DNA of 64,000 bases from Renibacterium salmoninarum ATCC 33209 (lineage in GTDB: Bacteria > Actinomycetota > Actinomycetes > Actinomycetales > Micrococcaceae), in the NCBI RefSeq assembly GCF_000018885.1, contig NC_010168.1, forward strand, positions 1,860,001-1,924,000, read 5' to 3'. The translations under genes and the position numbers were made by a program. The notes beneath the pieces are model-generated. The model searched no databases, was not told where the DNA came from, and worked only from the letters and a program-made list of their open reading frames with translations. Shown piece by piece: positions 46,494 to 57,910 of this stretch (positions are counted from its first letter, which is position 1; each line of letters starts with the position of its first letter).

Positions 46494-46910
46494 CTATTCA
46501 CCACCTTCACGACGCACAATGCGTGCCTTGAGCGGCAGCTTGTGGATTGCCAGGCGCAGGGCCTCGCGAGCGACTTCTTCATTGACACCGGAGAGTTCGA
46601 AAAGAACTCGGCCCGGCTTGACGTTGGCGATCCACCACTCGGGCGAACCCTTACCGGAACCCATGCGGGTTTCAGCCGGCTTCTTGGTCAACGGACGGTC
46701 CGGGTAGATGTTGATCCAAACCTTGCCACCACGCTTGATGTGACGGGTCATCGCGATACGAGCAGACTCGATCTGACGGTTGGTCACATAAGCGGGAGTC
46801 AGAGCCTGGATACCGTACTCGCCGAAGCTGACCTTGGTACCACCAGTTGCCTGGCCGGAACGGCCGGGGTGGTGCTGCTTACGGTGCTTGACACGACGTG
46901 GGATCAGCAT
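46494..46910 (-). CDS. rplP: 50S ribosomal protein L16
   Basis: A 138-aa protein near the A-site tRNA elbow: [50 protein letters not shown] and [24 protein letters not shown]. The start directly follows the rpsC stop. Confidence 0.97.
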   Translation of the reverse strand: MLIPRRVKHRKQHHPGRSGQATGGTKVSFGEYGIQALTPAYVTNRQIESARIAMTRHIKRGGKVWINIYPDRPLTKKPAETRMGSGKGSPEWWIANVKPGRVLFELSGVNEEVAREALRLAIHKLPLKARIVRREGGE

Positions 46911-47759
46911 TTAAGCGTCACTCCCCTCAGTAGCTACCGCGGCGGCTGCCGGAGCAGCTTCCACAGCAGCGTTCTCGTTACGGTCATTGCGCTGGCTGCG
47001 AAGGTTTCCACCATCGCGACGCGGGCCGGAGTTTTCCCTGCGGGGTCCACGGTCATCGCCATCGCGACGAGGTGCACGGCCACGAGAAGGTGCTGATGCA
47101 GCCTGCTGCGCCAGTTCCTTCGCGGTAACGTCACCCTTATAGATCCAAACCTTCACACCGATACGGCCGAAGGTGGTCTTGGCTTCGAAAAAGCCGTAGT
47201 CGATCTGCGCACGGAGGGTGTGCAACGGCACACGACCTTCGCGGTAGAACTCCGAACGGCTCATTTCTGCGCCACCGAGACGACCCGAACACTGCACACG
47301 GATGCCCTTGGCACCTGCACGCTGTGCGGACTGCATTGCCTTCTTCATTGCGCGACGGAAAGCCACACGCGAAGAAAGCTGCTCTGCGATGCCCTGTGCT
47401 ACCAACTGAGCTTCCATTTCGGGGTTCTTGACCTCGAGGATGTTCAGCTGAACCTGCTTGCCCGTGAGCTTCTCAAGCTCGCCGCGGATGCGGTCTGCTT
47501 CAGCGCCACGACGGCCAATCACAATACCCGGGCGGGCAGTGTGGATATCGACGCGAACCCGGTCACGGGTACGTTCGATTTCAACCTTGGCAATGCCAGC
47601 GCGCTCCATGCCCGTAGACATGAGTTGACGGATTTTGATGTCCTCGCGAACGAAATCCTTGTAACGCTGGCCGGCCTTGTTGCTGTCCGCGAACCAGTGC
47701 GAAACGTGGTTCGTGGTGATGCCGAGTCGGAACCCGTGCGGGTTTACTTTCTGTCCCAC
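46911..47759 (-). CDS. rpsC: 30S ribosomal protein S3
   Basis: A 282-aa protein at the mRNA entry channel. KH domain with [14 protein letters not shown] (about 80-93), then [19 protein letters not shown] and [19 protein letters not shown]. The C-terminus has about 60 residues rich in Arg/Asp/Gly/Asn ([18 protein letters not shown]...) and Ala, longer than in E. coli. It abuts rplV. Confidence 0.97.
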   Translation of the reverse strand: MGQKVNPHGFRLGITTNHVSHWFADSNKAGQRYKDFVREDIKIRQLMSTGMERAGIAKVEIERTRDRVRVDIHTARPGIVIGRRGAEADRIRGELEKLTGKQVQLNILEVKNPEMEAQLVAQGIAEQLSSRVAFRRAMKKAMQSAQRAGAKGIRVQCSGRLGGAEMSRSEFYREGRVPLHTLRAQIDYGFFEAKTTFGRIGVKVWIYKGDVTAKELAQQAASAPSRGRAPRRDGDDRGPRRENSGPRRDGGNLRSQRNDRNENAAVEAAPAAAAVATEGSDA

Positions 47760-48125
47760 TTAGCGGTCCTCCTCGCTCGCAGGTGTAGCGACAACCACGG
47801 TGATGTGGCTGGTGCGCTTTCTGATGCGGTATGCGCGCCCTTGAGCACGCGGCTGGAACCGCTTCATGGTCGGGCCTTCATCAACGAATGCTTCGCTGAT
47901 GAAGAGGTCGCCTTCGTCGAAGGCCACGCTGTCCCGGTCGGCCAGAACGCGGGCGTTAGCCACTGCGGACTGGAGTACTTTGAATACCGGCTCCGAAGCT
48001 GCCTGTGGGGCAAACTTCAGAATCGCCAGGGCCTCATTCGCTTGCTTGCCACGAATCAGGTTGACGACGCGCCGGGCCTTCATAGGCGTTACGCGGATGT
48101 GCCGCGCAATGGCCTTGGCTTCCAT
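47760..48125 (-). CDS. rplV: 50S ribosomal protein L22
   Basis: A 121-aa exit-tunnel protein: [33 protein letters not shown] and the tunnel-loop region [29 protein letters not shown]. 38 nt separate it from rpsS. Confidence 0.97.
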
Positions 48126-48163
48126 TGCTTTCCTTCTCTCGTCTTAGCCGTAAGGGCAGGCGC

Positions 48164-48445
48164 CTAGCGGCGCTTGCCCTTACGGTCGTCCTTCACATGG
48201 CCGCGGAAAGTCCGCGTCAGAGCGAATTCGCCCAATTTGTGCCCGACCATCGACTCGGTCACGAACACCGGGATGTGCTTGCGGCCGTCGTGCACGGCGA
48301 TCGTGTGCCCGAGCATGTCGGGGATGATCATCGACCGGCGGGACCAAGTTTTAATAACGTTCTTGGTACCCTTTTCGTTTTCGTTTGCTACCTTCACAAA
48401 GAGGTGCTGGTCAACGAAGGGACCTTTTTTCAGGCTGCGTGGCAT
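48164..48445 (-). CDS. rpsS: 30S ribosomal protein S19
   Basis: A 93-aa protein of the 30S head: [40 protein letters not shown] and [28 protein letters not shown]. It lies 12 nt after rplB. Confidence 0.97.
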   Translation of the reverse strand: MPRSLKKGPFVDQHLFVKVANENEKGTKNVIKTWSRRSMIIPDMLGHTIAVHDGRKHIPVFVTESMVGHKLGEFALTRTFRGHVKDDRKGKRR

Positions 48446-48457
48446 CTGTCCAGGCTC

Positions 48458-49297
48458 CTATCGCTTGTTCTTGCCAGTACGACGACGACGCACAATAAGT
48501 TTGTCGCTCTCTTTGTTCGGGCGGCGGGTGCGGCCTTCACGCTTACCATTCGGGTTGACGGGGTGACGGCCACCAGAGGTTTTGCCTTCACCACCACCGT
48601 GCGGGTGATCGACCGGGTTCATGGAAACGCCACGAACAGTCGGACGAACGCCTTTCCAGCGCATACGGCCAGCCTTACCCCAGTTGATGTTCGACTGCTC
48701 GGCGTTACCAACCTCGCCGACGGTTGCGCGGCAGCGCACGTCAACGTTGCGGATTTCGCCGGAGGGCAGACGCAACTGAGCGAAGCGGCCTTCCTTGGCA
48801 ACCAGCTGCACCGAAGCGCCAGCCGAACGTGCCATTTTGGCACCGCCACCCGGACGCAACTCCACCGCGTGGATAGTGGTACCCACGGGGATGTTGCGCA
48901 GCGGCAGGTTGTTGCCGGGCTTGATATCCGCGGACGGACCAGCCTCAACAAAGTCACCCTGCTTGAGCTTGTTCGGGGCGATGATGTAACGCTTGGTGCC
49001 ATCAACGTAGTGCAGCAGTGCAATGCGAGCGGTACGGTTCGGATCGTATTCGATCTCCGCAACCTTGGCATTAACGCCGTCCTTGTCGTGACGACGGAAG
49101 TCGATCAGACGGTACTGGCGCTTGTGTCCACCACCCTTGTGACGGGTAGTGATCTTGCCGGAGTTGTTACGGCCGCCCGATTTGGGCAACGGACGAACCA
49201 GAGACTTCTCCGGCGTCGACCGCGTGATTTCTGCGAAGTCGGCAACGCTCGAGCCACGACGGCCCGGGGTTGTCGGCTTGTATTTACGGATTCCCAT
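48458..49297 (-). CDS. rplB: 50S ribosomal protein L2
   Basis: A 279-aa peptidyl-transferase-centre protein: [40 protein letters not shown] and the conserved [27 protein letters not shown] segment with the functional His. It lies 28 nt after rplW. Confidence 0.98.
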
Positions 49298-49325
49298 GAT
49301 TTTTCCTCGTTAAAGTGGTCTCCGC

Positions 49326-49649
49326 TTATGAAAGCGGACCGCCGAAGATGTCGATTGTGCCTTCTTTGAGGGTGACAATTGCACGCTTGGTGTTCTTGCG
49401 CTGTCCCCATCCGAATTTGGTCCGCTTACGCTTACCGGCACGGTTGATGGTGTTGATCGAATCCACCTTGACGGAGAAAATCTTCTCCACGGCGAACTTG
49501 ATCTCGGTCTTGTTCGAGCGCGGGTCAACCAAGAAGGTGTATTTACCTTCGTCGATTAGGCCGTAGCTCTTTTCCGAAACGACGGGTGCAAGCACAACGT
49601 CGCGAGGGTCTTTGTTGTAAATCGCCGAGTTAGCAACTGCGTTGGTCAC
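49326..49649 (-). CDS. rplW: 50S ribosomal protein L23
   Basis: A 107-aa protein at the tunnel exit, docking site for SRP and trigger factor: [59 protein letters not shown]. Overlaps rplD by 4 bp. Confidence 0.97.
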   Translation of the reverse strand: MTNAVANSAIYNKDPRDVVLAPVVSEKSYGLIDEGKYTFLVDPRSNKTEIKFAVEKIFSVKVDSINTINRAGKRKRTKFGWGQRKNTKRAIVTLKEGTIDIFGGPLS

Positions 49650-50326
49650 TTGCCGGCCTCCTCAGTCTCAACTGCATCAGCTTCGAAGATTTCTTCAACC
49701 GGAGCACCCGCACCGAAAGCATCGCTCGCGGCAGTGCCGGAAACGAAAGCCTCGTAGGCAGTCTTGGTGAAGACGACGTCGTCGGAGATCAGCACGTCAT
49801 AGGTGTTGAGCTGATCCACGTACAGGACGTGGATGTCAGCCAGGTTGCGTACGGACAACGCAGCAACGTCGTTCGCACGCTCGATGACAACCAAGAGGTT
49901 CTTACGCTCGGAAACGCCGCGCAAAGTTGCGAGGGCCTCTTTAGCGGAAGGCTTGGTGCCGGCAACTAGTTCAGCGACAACATGGATACGTTCGTTGCGA
50001 GCCCGGTCAGACAGAGCGCCGCGCAAAGCAGCTGCCTTCATCTTCTTGGGGGTCCGCTGCGAGTAGTCACGCGGGGTCGGGCCGTGGACAACGCCACCAC
50101 CGGTCATGTGCGGAGCACGGATGGAGCCCTGACGAGCCCGGCCGGTGCCCTTCTGCTTGAACGGCTTGCGGCCTGCACCGGAAACTTCAGCGCGGGTCTT
50201 GGTTTTCTGCGTGCCCTGACGGGCTGCAGCGAGCTGTGCGACGACGACCTGGTGCAACAACGGCACGTTGGTCTGAACATCGAAGATCTCTGCGGGCAGT
50301 TCGACTTTTACAGTCTTAGTAGCCAT
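49646..50326 (-). CDS. rplD: 50S ribosomal protein L4
   Basis: A 226-aa protein with a tunnel-reaching loop: [60 protein letters not shown]. The C-terminal 25 residues are an acidic tail ([16 protein letters not shown]). Four nt after rplC. Confidence 0.97.
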   Translation of the reverse strand: MATKTVKVELPAEIFDVQTNVPLLHQVVVAQLAAARQGTQKTKTRAEVSGAGRKPFKQKGTGRARQGSIRAPHMTGGGVVHGPTPRDYSQRTPKKMKAAALRGALSDRARNERIHVVAELVAGTKPSAKEALATLRGVSERKNLLVVIERANDVAALSVRNLADIHVLYVDQLNTYDVLISDDVVFTKTAYEAFVSGTAASDAFGAGAPVEEIFEADAVETEEAGK

Positions 50327-50330
50327 GGTC

Positions 50331-50993
50331 TTATGCTCCCTTCACTGTGGTCTTGACCGCAGTGCGGACGAGGACGACCCGGCCACGAGCGCCGGGGATG
50401 GCACCCTTGATGAGCAGCAGGGACTTCTCAGCGTCAATCGCGTGAACCGTGAGGTTCAACGTGGTGTGACGTTCTCCACCCATGCGGCCTGCCATCTTGA
50501 GGCCTTTGAAAACACGGCTGGGGGTCGAGGCGCCACCAATTGAACCAGGCTTACGGTGGTTCTTGTGGGCACCGTGCGAGGCACCAACGCCGTGGAAGCC
50601 GTGACGCTTCATGACACCGGCGAAGCCCTTGCCTTTAGAGGTACCAACGACGTCGACCTTCTGGCCGGCTTCGAAGATCTCCACGGAGAGCTCCTGGCCC
50701 AGCGAGTAAGCGTCTGAGTCATTGGTGCGCAGCTCGACGACGTGACGACGCGGGGTAACCCCGGCCTTCTCGAAGTGGCCAGCAAGCGGCTTGGTGACTT
50801 TACGCGGATCGATCTGGCCGTAGCCGATCTGAACGGCGGTGTAGCCATCTTTGGCGGCGTCACGCAGTTGGGTGACGACATTGGAATCAGCCTGAACGAC
50901 GGTAACCGGCACGAGCTTGTTGTTCTCGTCCCAGACCTGAGTCATGCCGAGCTTCGTGCCCAGGATTCCTTTTACATTACGGATCGCGGTCAT
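50331..50993 (-). CDS. rplC: 50S ribosomal protein L3
   Basis: A 220-aa core assembly protein: [52 protein letters not shown] and [12 protein letters not shown]. It lies 19 nt after rpsJ. Confidence 0.97.
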   Translation of the reverse strand: MTAIRNVKGILGTKLGMTQVWDENNKLVPVTVVQADSNVVTQLRDAAKDGYTAVQIGYGQIDPRKVTKPLAGHFEKAGVTPRRHVVELRTNDSDAYSLGQELSVEIFEAGQKVDVVGTSKGKGFAGVMKRHGFHGVGASHGAHKNHRKPGSIGGASTPSRVFKGLKMAGRMGGERHTTLNLTVHAIDAEKSLLLIKGAIPGARGRVVLVRTAVKTTVKGA

Positions 50994-51012
50994 AGTTTTC
51001 TCAGCACCTCCC

Positions 51013-51321
51013 TCAGAGCTTGATTTCGATGTTCACGTCAGCCGGCAGGTCGAGGCGCATAAGCGAGTCAACAGCCTTCGGCGTGGGGTCAATGATGTCG
51101 ATAAGACGCTTGTGCGTGCGCATTTCAAAGTGCTCGCGGCTGTCTTTGTATTTGTGCGGCGAACGGATAACGCAGTACACGTTCTTCTCCGTTGGCAGCG
51201 GCACAGGGCCGACTACAGTTGCGCCTGCACGCGTGACCGTCTCAACGATCTTCCGGGCTGAAACGTCAATGACCTCGTGGTCATACGACTTCAGCCGGAT
51301 GCGGATTTTTTGTCCCGCCAT
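51013..51321 (-). CDS. rpsJ: 30S ribosomal protein S10
   Basis: A 102-aa protein that also acts as NusE in antitermination: [66 protein letters not shown]. Start taken at ATG 51321 to match the invariant family N-terminus; 22 in-frame codons upstream to 51387 look like leader. First gene of the rpsJ-rpsQ operon. Confidence 0.97.
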
Positions 51322-51417
51322 GGCTTTGGCTCTCTTCTCTTGTGGAACTTCAGCTTGCTCTTGCTGCTCTAGTTGACTTACTGGCACTTCTAGTTAGCGC
51401 CACCCGCAGACACTGAA

Positions 51418-51566
51418 TCCGGATAATTCCGGGTTCCTCAATGCCTCAGGCTCCGACCCCCGCGGTCTGGCGTGTCGCGATTTTCACGCAGACGACGCCG
51501 ATCAAAAAGGGTTGGCAGGTTATGTATGGGCTTCAGCTTGGACCCTCACACCCGGCATTATCCGGA
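51418..51566 (-). other. long-range inverted repeat in the rpsJ leader
   Basis: TCCGGATAATTCCGGG (51418-51433) and CCCGGCATTATCCGGA (51551-51566) pair at 15 of 16 positions across 117 nt. Both lie between the candidate rpsJ promoter and start, so the leader RNA could fold into one closed domain, a possible regulatory leader. 51322-51721 holds no gene. Confidence 0.4.
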
Positions 51567-51600
51567 CGGGTACGCGAAGAAGCGCTTGAACAACTCATCT

Positions 51601-51630
51601 AGTATGCCGGATTTACTGGAGAAATACCAA
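51601..51630 (-). promoter_or_regulatory. candidate rpsJ operon promoter
   Basis: Minus strand TTGGTA (51630-51625), 18 bp, CATACT (51606-51601). About 280 nt of leader to rpsJ. Assigned by eye. Confidence 0.4.
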
Positions 51631-51721
51631 TCGTGCTGGTATGGACGCTGATTTTCAAGAAAGTGGGTCGGTTGACCAAGGAAGTTCGTCAAAGTACTAC
51701 CCGTGAGTAACATCACATGTC

Positions 51722-52993
51722 ATGCTGTTCTCCATGACAAGCATCTTGGCACCTTCGGCATTGGCTGAGCCAACCCGAAAGGTCACCGGTCGGTGGATTA
51801 CGCTCTTCGCTGTCGCCTGGTTCGGTATTTGGATGGCACAGCTCGCGCCAGTTCAGCTTCTGCTGCCGGCACAGATTCAAGACATTTTGCAGACCTCGGA
51901 ATGGGTCACCAATGTCGTTACCTTTGGCATCATCTCGGGCATTGCCGGCGTCTGCGCCTTGATCGCTTACCCGCTCACCGGGGCACTCTCGGATCGGACC
52001 ACGTCCCGGTTCGGCCGGCGTCGGCCCTGGATCGCCGTCGGAACATTGGTATTTGCCATCGGATTGCTGCTGCTGTCTTTCCAACAATCGATGGTCGGCG
52101 TTGGAATCTTTTGGAGCATTTCGCTCATAGGTTTCTGCATCTTGACTGCCGCGTTGACTGCTTGCATCTCGGATCAAGTTCCAGTGAACCAACGCGGTTT
52201 CGTTTCCGGCTGGATGTCCGCGCCGCAAGCCGTTGGCGTGATTGTTGGCTTGGTCTTGGTCACCGCACTTTTTGTCGACACGATCGCTGGCTATGCCGCA
52301 ATGGCCGTACTACTAGTTATTTTCGTTGCCCCGTTCCTTATCTTGATGCCGGACGCAAGATTAGACAAAGGAATTTTGCCCCCGCTGACCATGCGAACTC
52401 TTATTGAAGGGTTCTGGATCAGTCCACGCGTCTATGCGGATTTCGGCTGGACATTATTGAGCCGAATCTTAGTCAATGTAGGCAATGCACTGGGTACCAG
52501 TCTGCTGCTGTTCTTTCTGGAATTCGGCCTCAAAATGGACGATGCCCAGGATTAACTCATCATTTTGACCTTGGTTTACAAGGTCTTTGTCATCATTGCC
52601 TCGCTACTCTTGGGACGGTTGTCAGACAAATCTGGGCGCCGGAAGCCATATGTGTTTGCCTCAGCGTTGATTCAGGCGGTGGCGGCGCTCTTGCTTGCTT
52701 TCGTGCCAGTTTTCGGCGTCGCTCTCGTCGCAGCCGCGCTGCTTGGCTTCGGTTACGGCTGCTTCCTCTCCGTCGATCAAGCCTTGGCCACCCAAGTGCT
52801 ACCCGATCCAGCTACTAGAGGAAAGGACCTTGGCATCATGAACATTGCAACGTCAGTGCCACAAGCACTGGGTCCCTTGATTGGCGCTGGTGCAGTTGCC
52901 GCATTCAACGGATTTACTGGGCTATTTGTGCTAGCCGGCCTCTGCACCTTATTAGGCGCCATAGCGGTCAGCCGGGTTAAATCCGTAGCTTAA
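51722..52993 (+). pseudogene. MFS transporter with in-frame ochre stop
   Basis: A 12-TM-type major facilitator of the sugar-symporter kind. Loop 2-3 motif GALSDRTTSRFGRRRPWIAVG (about residue 85) and the matching loop 8-9 GRLSDKSGRRKPYVFAS are present. A TAA at 52553-52555 interrupts the same frame after KMDDAQD; the frame resumes LIILTLVYKVFVIIASLLLG to 52993 with no length change, so a single substitution killed it. ATGs at 51722 and 51734 are possible starts. Divergent from the rpsJ operon. Confidence 0.85.
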
Positions 52994-52996
52994 GCT

Positions 52997-53122
52997 TTAG
53001 TCTTGGCCCTTGGAGCGACGGATCCGCTTATAACGCTCAATCTCTTTGCCGAATGTCTTTCGGACCACAAAGCATCCGCCGACCAGAACAACGACGACGA
53101 TGAGAAAAATCAAGAACCCCAT
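52997..53122 (-). CDS. 41-aa single-pass membrane protein
   Basis: A short open frame MGFLIFLIVVVVLVGGCFVV then RKTFGKEIERYKRIRRSKGQD. One N-terminal TM helix (residues 2-20) is followed by a strongly basic cytoplasmic tail. AAAGGGGATC lies eight bases before the ATG. It ends 3 bp from the convergent MFS pseudogene. No family recognised; the amphipathic/basic composition and good ribosome site argue it is real. Confidence 0.55.
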   Translation of the reverse strand: MGFLIFLIVVVVLVGGCFVVRKTFGKEIERYKRIRRSKGQD

Positions 53123-53197
53123 GTGATGATCCCCTTTCTTGGTGGCCTTTCTACCAGCCCTGGGTGGAGCTCGGTGACGCCCCAGACTCGCCAGTCA

Positions 53198-53267
53198 CGA
53201 TAGCTAGACGTATTCGGGATAGCAAGGAAACAGGCCTTCTTGCTATCCCGAATACGTCTAGCTATCG
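53198..53267. repeat. 29-bp-arm perfect inverted repeat
   Basis: Arms at 53198-53226 and 53239-53267 match perfectly; the left arm begins CGATAGCTAGACGTATTCGG. The loop is 12 nt. No T-run follows on either strand, and a separate normal tuf terminator lies 19 bp away. May be a mobile palindromic element or a structured RNA. Confidence 0.8.
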
Positions 53268-53285
53268 CGGTCTGATTTTGAGCAT

Positions 53286-53322
53286 GAAAAAGCCCCGGCT
53301 CGCTAGGCGAACCGGGGCTTTT
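53286..53322 (-). terminator. tuf terminator
   Basis: AAAAGCCCCGG/CCGGGGCTTTT hairpin with inner TCGC/GCGA, followed on the minus strand by TTTTTCATG. 20 nt after the tuf stop. Confidence 0.9.
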
Positions 53323-53341
53323 CAGAACGTCAGATCAAAAA

Positions 53342-54532
53342 TTACTTGATGATCTTGGTAACGCGGCCCGAACCAACGGTGCGGCCGCCTTCGCGGATAG
53401 CGAAGCCGAGGCCATCTTCCATTGCGATTGGCTGTATGAGCGCAACGGTCATCTCAGTGTTATCGCCAGGCATGACCATTTCAGTACCCTCAGGAAGGGT
53501 GATGACGCCGGTCACGTCAGTGGTACGGAAGTAGAACTGCGGGCGGTAGTTCGAGTAGAACGGGTTGTGACGTCCGCCTTCATCCTTGGACAGGATGTAG
53601 ACGTTAGCCTCGAAGTCGGTGTGCGGGGTAATGGAACCCGGCTTGACGACAACCTGGCCACGCTCTACGTCTTCACGCTTGATACCGCGCAACAGCAGAC
53701 CACAGTTCTCGCCTGCCCATGCTTCGTCAAGCTGCTTGTGGAACATCTCGATACCAGTAACCGTGGTCTTCTGGATCGGGCGGATGCCAACGATCTCAAC
53801 CTCGGAGTTGATAGCAAGGGTGCCACGCTCAGCGCGACCGGTAACAACGGTTCCACGACCAGTGATCGTGAAAACATCTTCGATCGGCATCAAGAACGGC
53901 TTGTCCTTGTCGCGGATCGGGTCCGGCACGCTCTCGTCAACAGCTTCCATCAGGTCTTCAACAGACTTGACCCACTGCGGGTCGCCTTCCAGAGCCTTCA
54001 GGCCTGAAACGCGAACAACAGGAGCGTTGTCGCCATCGAATTCCTGCGAGCTGAGCAGCTCACGAACTTCCATTTCGACCAAGTCGAGAAGTTCTTCGTC
54101 CTCAACCATGTCTGACTTGTTCAGCGCAACCAACAGGTAGGGAACGCCAACCTGGCGGGCGAGCAGAACGTGCTCACGAGTCTGAGCCATCGGGCCGTCA
54201 GTAGCGGCAACCACGAGGATTGCGCCGTCCATCTGAGCAGCACCGGTGATCATGTTCTTGATGTAGTCAGCGTGGCCGGGGGCGTCAACGTGTGCATAGT
54301 GACGCTTCTCGGTCTGGTACTCAACGTGCGAGATATTGATGGTGATACCGCGCTGCTTTTCCTCGGGAGCCGAGTCGATGGAAGCGAAGTCACGCTGCTC
54401 ATTGAGTGTCGGGTACTTGTCATAAAGCACCTTGGAAATGGCAGCCGTCAACGTGGTCTTTCCATGGTCAACGTGACCGATGGTTCCGATGTTAACGTGC
54501 GGCTTAGTCCGCTCGAACTTTGCCTTTGCCAC
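53342..54532 (-). CDS. tuf: elongation factor Tu
   Basis: A 396-aa GTPase delivering aminoacyl-tRNA to the ribosome. G1 GHVDHGKT (residues 19-26), G3 DAPGHADY, G4 NKSD (usual NKCD; Ser is tolerated), effector region ERGITI replaced here by [15 protein letters not shown]. Domains 2 and 3 are complete to [10 protein letters not shown]. It is the last gene of the rpsL-rpsG-fusA-tuf operon, 125 nt after fusA. Confidence 0.98.
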   Translation of the reverse strand: MAKAKFERTKPHVNIGTIGHVDHGKTTLTAAISKVLYDKYPTLNEQRDFASIDSAPEEKQRGITINISHVEYQTEKRHYAHVDAPGHADYIKNMITGAAQMDGAILVVAATDGPMAQTREHVLLARQVGVPYLLVALNKSDMVEDEELLDLVEMEVRELLSSQEFDGDNAPVVRVSGLKALEGDPQWVKSVEDLMEAVDESVPDPIRDKDKPFLMPIEDVFTITGRGTVVTGRAERGTLAINSEVEIVGIRPIQKTTVTGIEMFHKQLDEAWAGENCGLLLRGIKREDVERGQVVVKPGSITPHTDFEANVYILSKDEGGRHNPFYSNYRPQFYFRTTDVTGVITLPEGTEMVMPGDNTEMTVALIQPIAMEDGLGFAIREGGRTVGSGRVTKIIK

Positions 54533-54657
54533 AAGTTCCTCCTAGAACGTATATCAGAAGACTTTCTCTTCAGGACGCTTTTCGTCACTGAAATCTTAGC
54601 AAGTCTACTGGTGGTCAATTGATTTTTTGAAATTGCGGTGGAGCGGGCTAAAAAAGC

Positions 54658-56772
54658 CTACTCGCCACGGGCTTTCTGGATGATCTCGTCGGAAACTGCC
54701 TTCGGGACCTCGGCGTAGCTGTCGAACTGCATCGAGTACACGGCACGACCCTGGGTCTTAGACCGCAGATCGCCGATGTAACCGAACATTCCGGACAACG
54801 GAACCAAGGACCGGATGACCTTGACGCCACTGGCATCTTCCATGGACTGCATCTGGCCACGACGAGAGTTGAGGTCACCGATAACATCGCCCATGTATTC
54901 CTCAGGCGTACGGACTTCAACTTCCATCAGTGGTTCGAGCAGAACCGGATCAGCCTTCCGAGCAGCTTCCTTGAACGCCATACGACCGGCGATCTTGAAG
55001 GCCATTTCGGAGGAGTCAACGTCATGGTAAGCGCCGTCGAGCAGCGTCGCCTTGATGCCGACAACCGGGTAACCAGCGAGCACACCATCGGTGAGGGCAC
55101 TTTGGATACCCTGATCAACGCTGGGGATGTATTCACGAGGAACACGGCCACCGGTGACCTTGTTTTCGAACTCGTACAAGACGCCTTCTTCCGAAGTGAA
55201 AGGCTCGATCGCAATCTGAATCTTTGCGAACTGGCCGGACCCACCGGTCTGCTTCTTGTGCGTGTAATCGTGCTTCTCCACCTTGCGGCGAATGGTTTCA
55301 CGGTAGGCAACCTGCGGCTTACCAACGTTGGCCTCAACCCGGAACTCGCGACGCATGCGATCCACCAGGATGTCCAGGTGAAGCTCGCCCATGCCGGCGA
55401 TGATGGTCTGGCCAGTATCTTCGTCCAAGTTAACCCGGAAAGTCGGATCCTCAGCGGAGAGTTTCTGGATAGCCGTAGAAAGCTTTTCCTGATCGCCCTT
55501 GGTCTTCGGCTCAATAGCAACCGAGATAACCGGCTCCGGGAAGCTCATGGACTCAAGCACAATCGGGTTGGTGATATCCGCGAGGGTGTCACCGGTAGTG
55601 GTGTCCTTCAAGCCGATGGCCGCGTAGATGTGACCTGCCAGGGCCTCTTCTACCGGGTTCTCCTTGTTGGCGTGCATCTGGAAAAGCTTTCCGATGCGCT
55701 CCTTCTTACCCTTGGTCGAGTTGATGACCTGGGTGCCGGAAGCGATCTGACCCGAGTAAACCCGGATGAAGACCAGCTGGCCGAAGAACGGGTGGGTAGC
55801 AACCTTGAACGCGAGAGCCGAGAACGGCTCGTCGGTGCTCGGCTTGCGAGTCATCTCGGTCTCTTCGTTGCGAGGATCGTGACCGATCATCGGCGGAACG
55901 TCAAGCGGAGACGGCAAGAAGTCGACGACGGCGTCCAGCATCGGCTGCACACCACGGTTCTTGAACGCGGAGCCACAAAGGACTGGGTAGATCTCAGAAG
56001 CGATGGTCAGCTTACGGATGCCAGCTTTGAGCTCAGCAACGGTCAGCTCTTCGCCTTCGAGGTACTTCTCCATGAGTTCTTCGGAAGCTTCGGCAGCGGC
56101 CTCAACGAGGGCTGCACGGTATTCCTGTGCCTTCTCCAGCAAATCCGCGGGGATCTCCTGAACTTCGTACTTAGCACCCATGGTGACATCACCCTTGGAG
56201 TCGCCAGGCCAAACCAGTGCGCGCATTTCGAGCAAGTCAACAACACCAACGAAATCGTTCTCAGCGCCGATAGGCAGCTGGATAACCAGCGGTTTGGCAC
56301 CAAGGCGGTTGATGATGGTGTCTACGGTGAAGTAGAAATCAGCACCCAGCTTGTCCATCTTGTTCACGAAGCAAATACGAGGTACCTCGTATTTATCAGC
56401 CTGGCGCCAAACAGTCTCAGACTGCGGCTCCACACCTTCTTTGCCGTCGAAAACAGCAACGGCGCCGTCGAGTACACGCAATGAACGCTCCACCTCAACG
56501 GTGAAGTCAACGTGTCCCGGGGTGTCGATGATGTTGATCTGGTTACCGTTCCAGAAAGAAGTCACCGCGGCGGAGGTGATGGTGATGCCGCGTTCCTTCT
56601 CCTGCTCCATCCAGTCGGTCGTCGAAGCGCCGTCGTGGGTTTCGCCGATCTTGTGGTTCACACCCGTGTAGAAAAGGATGCGCTCGGTAGTAGTGGTCTT
56701 ACCGGCATCAATGTGCGCCATGATGCCGATATTGCGGACCTTGTTGAGGTCGGTAAGCACGTCCTGTGCCAC
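54658..56772 (-). CDS. fusA: elongation factor G
   Basis: A 704-aa translocase GTPase. G1 AHIDAGKTT (residues 19-27), switch [15 protein letters not shown], then domains II-V with [18 protein letters not shown] and the domain IV tip and C-terminal [12 protein letters not shown]. 121 nt separate it from rpsG; that gap has a nested hairpin (GGGCGACGGC/GCCGTCGTCC, 56830-56873). Confidence 0.98.
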   Translation of the reverse strand: MAQDVLTDLNKVRNIGIMAHIDAGKTTTTERILFYTGVNHKIGETHDGASTTDWMEQEKERGITITSAAVTSFWNGNQINIIDTPGHVDFTVEVERSLRVLDGAVAVFDGKEGVEPQSETVWRQADKYEVPRICFVNKMDKLGADFYFTVDTIINRLGAKPLVIQLPIGAENDFVGVVDLLEMRALVWPGDSKGDVTMGAKYEVQEIPADLLEKAQEYRAALVEAAAEASEELMEKYLEGEELTVAELKAGIRKLTIASEIYPVLCGSAFKNRGVQPMLDAVVDFLPSPLDVPPMIGHDPRNEETEMTRKPSTDEPFSALAFKVATHPFFGQLVFIRVYSGQIASGTQVINSTKGKKERIGKLFQMHANKENPVEEALAGHIYAAIGLKDTTTGDTLADITNPIVLESMSFPEPVISVAIEPKTKGDQEKLSTAIQKLSAEDPTFRVNLDEDTGQTIIAGMGELHLDILVDRMRREFRVEANVGKPQVAYRETIRRKVEKHDYTHKKQTGGSGQFAKIQIAIEPFTSEEGVLYEFENKVTGGRVPREYIPSVDQGIQSALTDGVLAGYPVVGIKATLLDGAYHDVDSSEMAFKIAGRMAFKEAARKADPVLLEPLMEVEVRTPEEYMGDVIGDLNSRRGQMQSMEDASGVKVIRSLVPLSGMFGYIGDLRSKTQGRAVYSMQFDSYAEVPKAVSDEIIQKARGE

Positions 56773-56893
56773 GGTGTCTCCCTAATTCAAGGTGTTGAGC
56801 TTGCATCGGCCCTGAAGGGCCATTGTTACGGGCGACGGCGACTTCCACCGAGGTGGGATGGCCGCCGTCGTCCTTTCCTGACGGAAGCAGGGA

Positions 56894-57364
56894 CTACCAG
56901 CGGTAGTGTGCGAACGCCCGGTTGGCTTCAGCCATCTTGTGCGTATCTTCGCGACGCTTGACTGCTGCACCAAGACCGTTGCAGGCATCCAAGATCTCGT
57001 TGCGCAAGCGCTCAGTCATGGTTTTCTCGCGGCGAGCCTTGGAGTAACCAACCAACCAACGCAGTGCAAGTGCAGTTGCGCGGCCCGGCTTAACCTCAAC
57101 CGGAACCTGGTAGGTGGCGCCACCGACACGGCGAGACTTGACCTCAAGGCTGGGCTTGATGTTCTCCATTGCCTTCTTCAAAGCTGCGACGGGATCGCCA
57201 CCGCTCTTCTCGCGGGCGCCTTCCAGCGCGCCGTAGACAATGCGCTCAGCAGTGGACTTCTTGCCATCCACCAGGATTTTGTTGATGAGCTGGGTAACCA
57301 GCGGGGATCCGTAAACCGGATCTAGGACGAGAGGCCGCTTAGGGGCCGGACCCTTGCGAGGCAT
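56894..57364 (-). CDS. rpsG: 30S ribosomal protein S7
   Basis: A 156-aa head-nucleating protein: [56 protein letters not shown] and AFAHYRW at the C-terminus. One base after rpsL. Confidence 0.98.
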   Translation of the reverse strand: MPRKGPAPKRPLVLDPVYGSPLVTQLINKILVDGKKSTAERIVYGALEGAREKSGGDPVAALKKAMENIKPSLEVKSRRVGGATYQVPVEVKPGRATALALRWLVGYSKARREKTMTERLRNEILDACNGLGAAVKRREDTHKMAEANRAFAHYRW

Positions 57365-57365
57365 A

Positions 57366-57740
57366 TTACTTCTTCTCCATCTTCGCGCCGTACTTGCTAC
57401 GGGCCTGCTTGCGGTTCTTCACGCCCTGGGTATCGAGCGAGCCACGGACGATCTTGTAACGAACGCCAGGCAGATCCTTAACACGACCACCGCGCACCAA
57501 CACAATGGAGTGTTCCTGCAGGTTGTGGCCAACGCCGGGGATGTAGGCTGTCACTTCGATACCACCGGCAAGGCGCACGCGGGCAACCTTACGCAGGGCC
57601 GAGTTCGGCTTCTTAGGGGTCGTGGTGTAAACACGGGTGCAGACGCCGCGGCGCATCGGGTTGTTCTTCAGCGCGGGAGCCTTGGTCTTGGCGACCTTCG
57701 GTGAGCGGCCCTTGCGGACCAGCTGGTTGATCGTAGGCAC
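57366..57740 (-). CDS. rpsL: 30S ribosomal protein S12
   Basis: A 124-aa decoding-centre protein: [38 protein letters not shown] (the Lys43-equivalent is the wild-type, streptomycin-sensitive K), [28 protein letters not shown] (Lys88-type wild type) and AGSKYG-like end [12 protein letters not shown]. First gene of the str operon. Confidence 0.98.
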   Translation of the reverse strand: MPTINQLVRKGRSPKVAKTKAPALKNNPMRRGVCTRVYTTTPKKPNSALRKVARVRLAGGIEVTAYIPGVGHNLQEHSIVLVRGGRVKDLPGVRYKIVRGSLDTQGVKNRKQARSKYGAKMEKK

Positions 57741-57910
57741 TTATAGTTCTCCGTTGTAGTTCTGTCGAGGCTGTTCATCACGGACTCGACTGTTTTGCCC
57801 CACACCTCTACCCCGTAGTTATCCGGGGAAGTGCGAGGCGATAAGCACTGTTACTCGTCGTGCAGCCTCAGGGAATACTTTCTTCAACAGCTACAGCGTG
57901 TAACCTACGA

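Noticed and set aside
48125..49369. Plus-strand open frame of 414 codons
   Set aside because: Antisense to rpsS and rplB, which are unmistakable.
52556..52993. Separate MFS-like gene starting at 52565
   Set aside because: It is the same frame as the upstream half, lacks a ribosome site, and completes the 12-TM protein; better read as one gene with a nonsense codon.
55024..56484. Plus-strand open frame of 486 codons
   Set aside because: Exactly antisense to fusA, with no ribosome site or recognisable domain; a shadow of the codon bias of EF-G.
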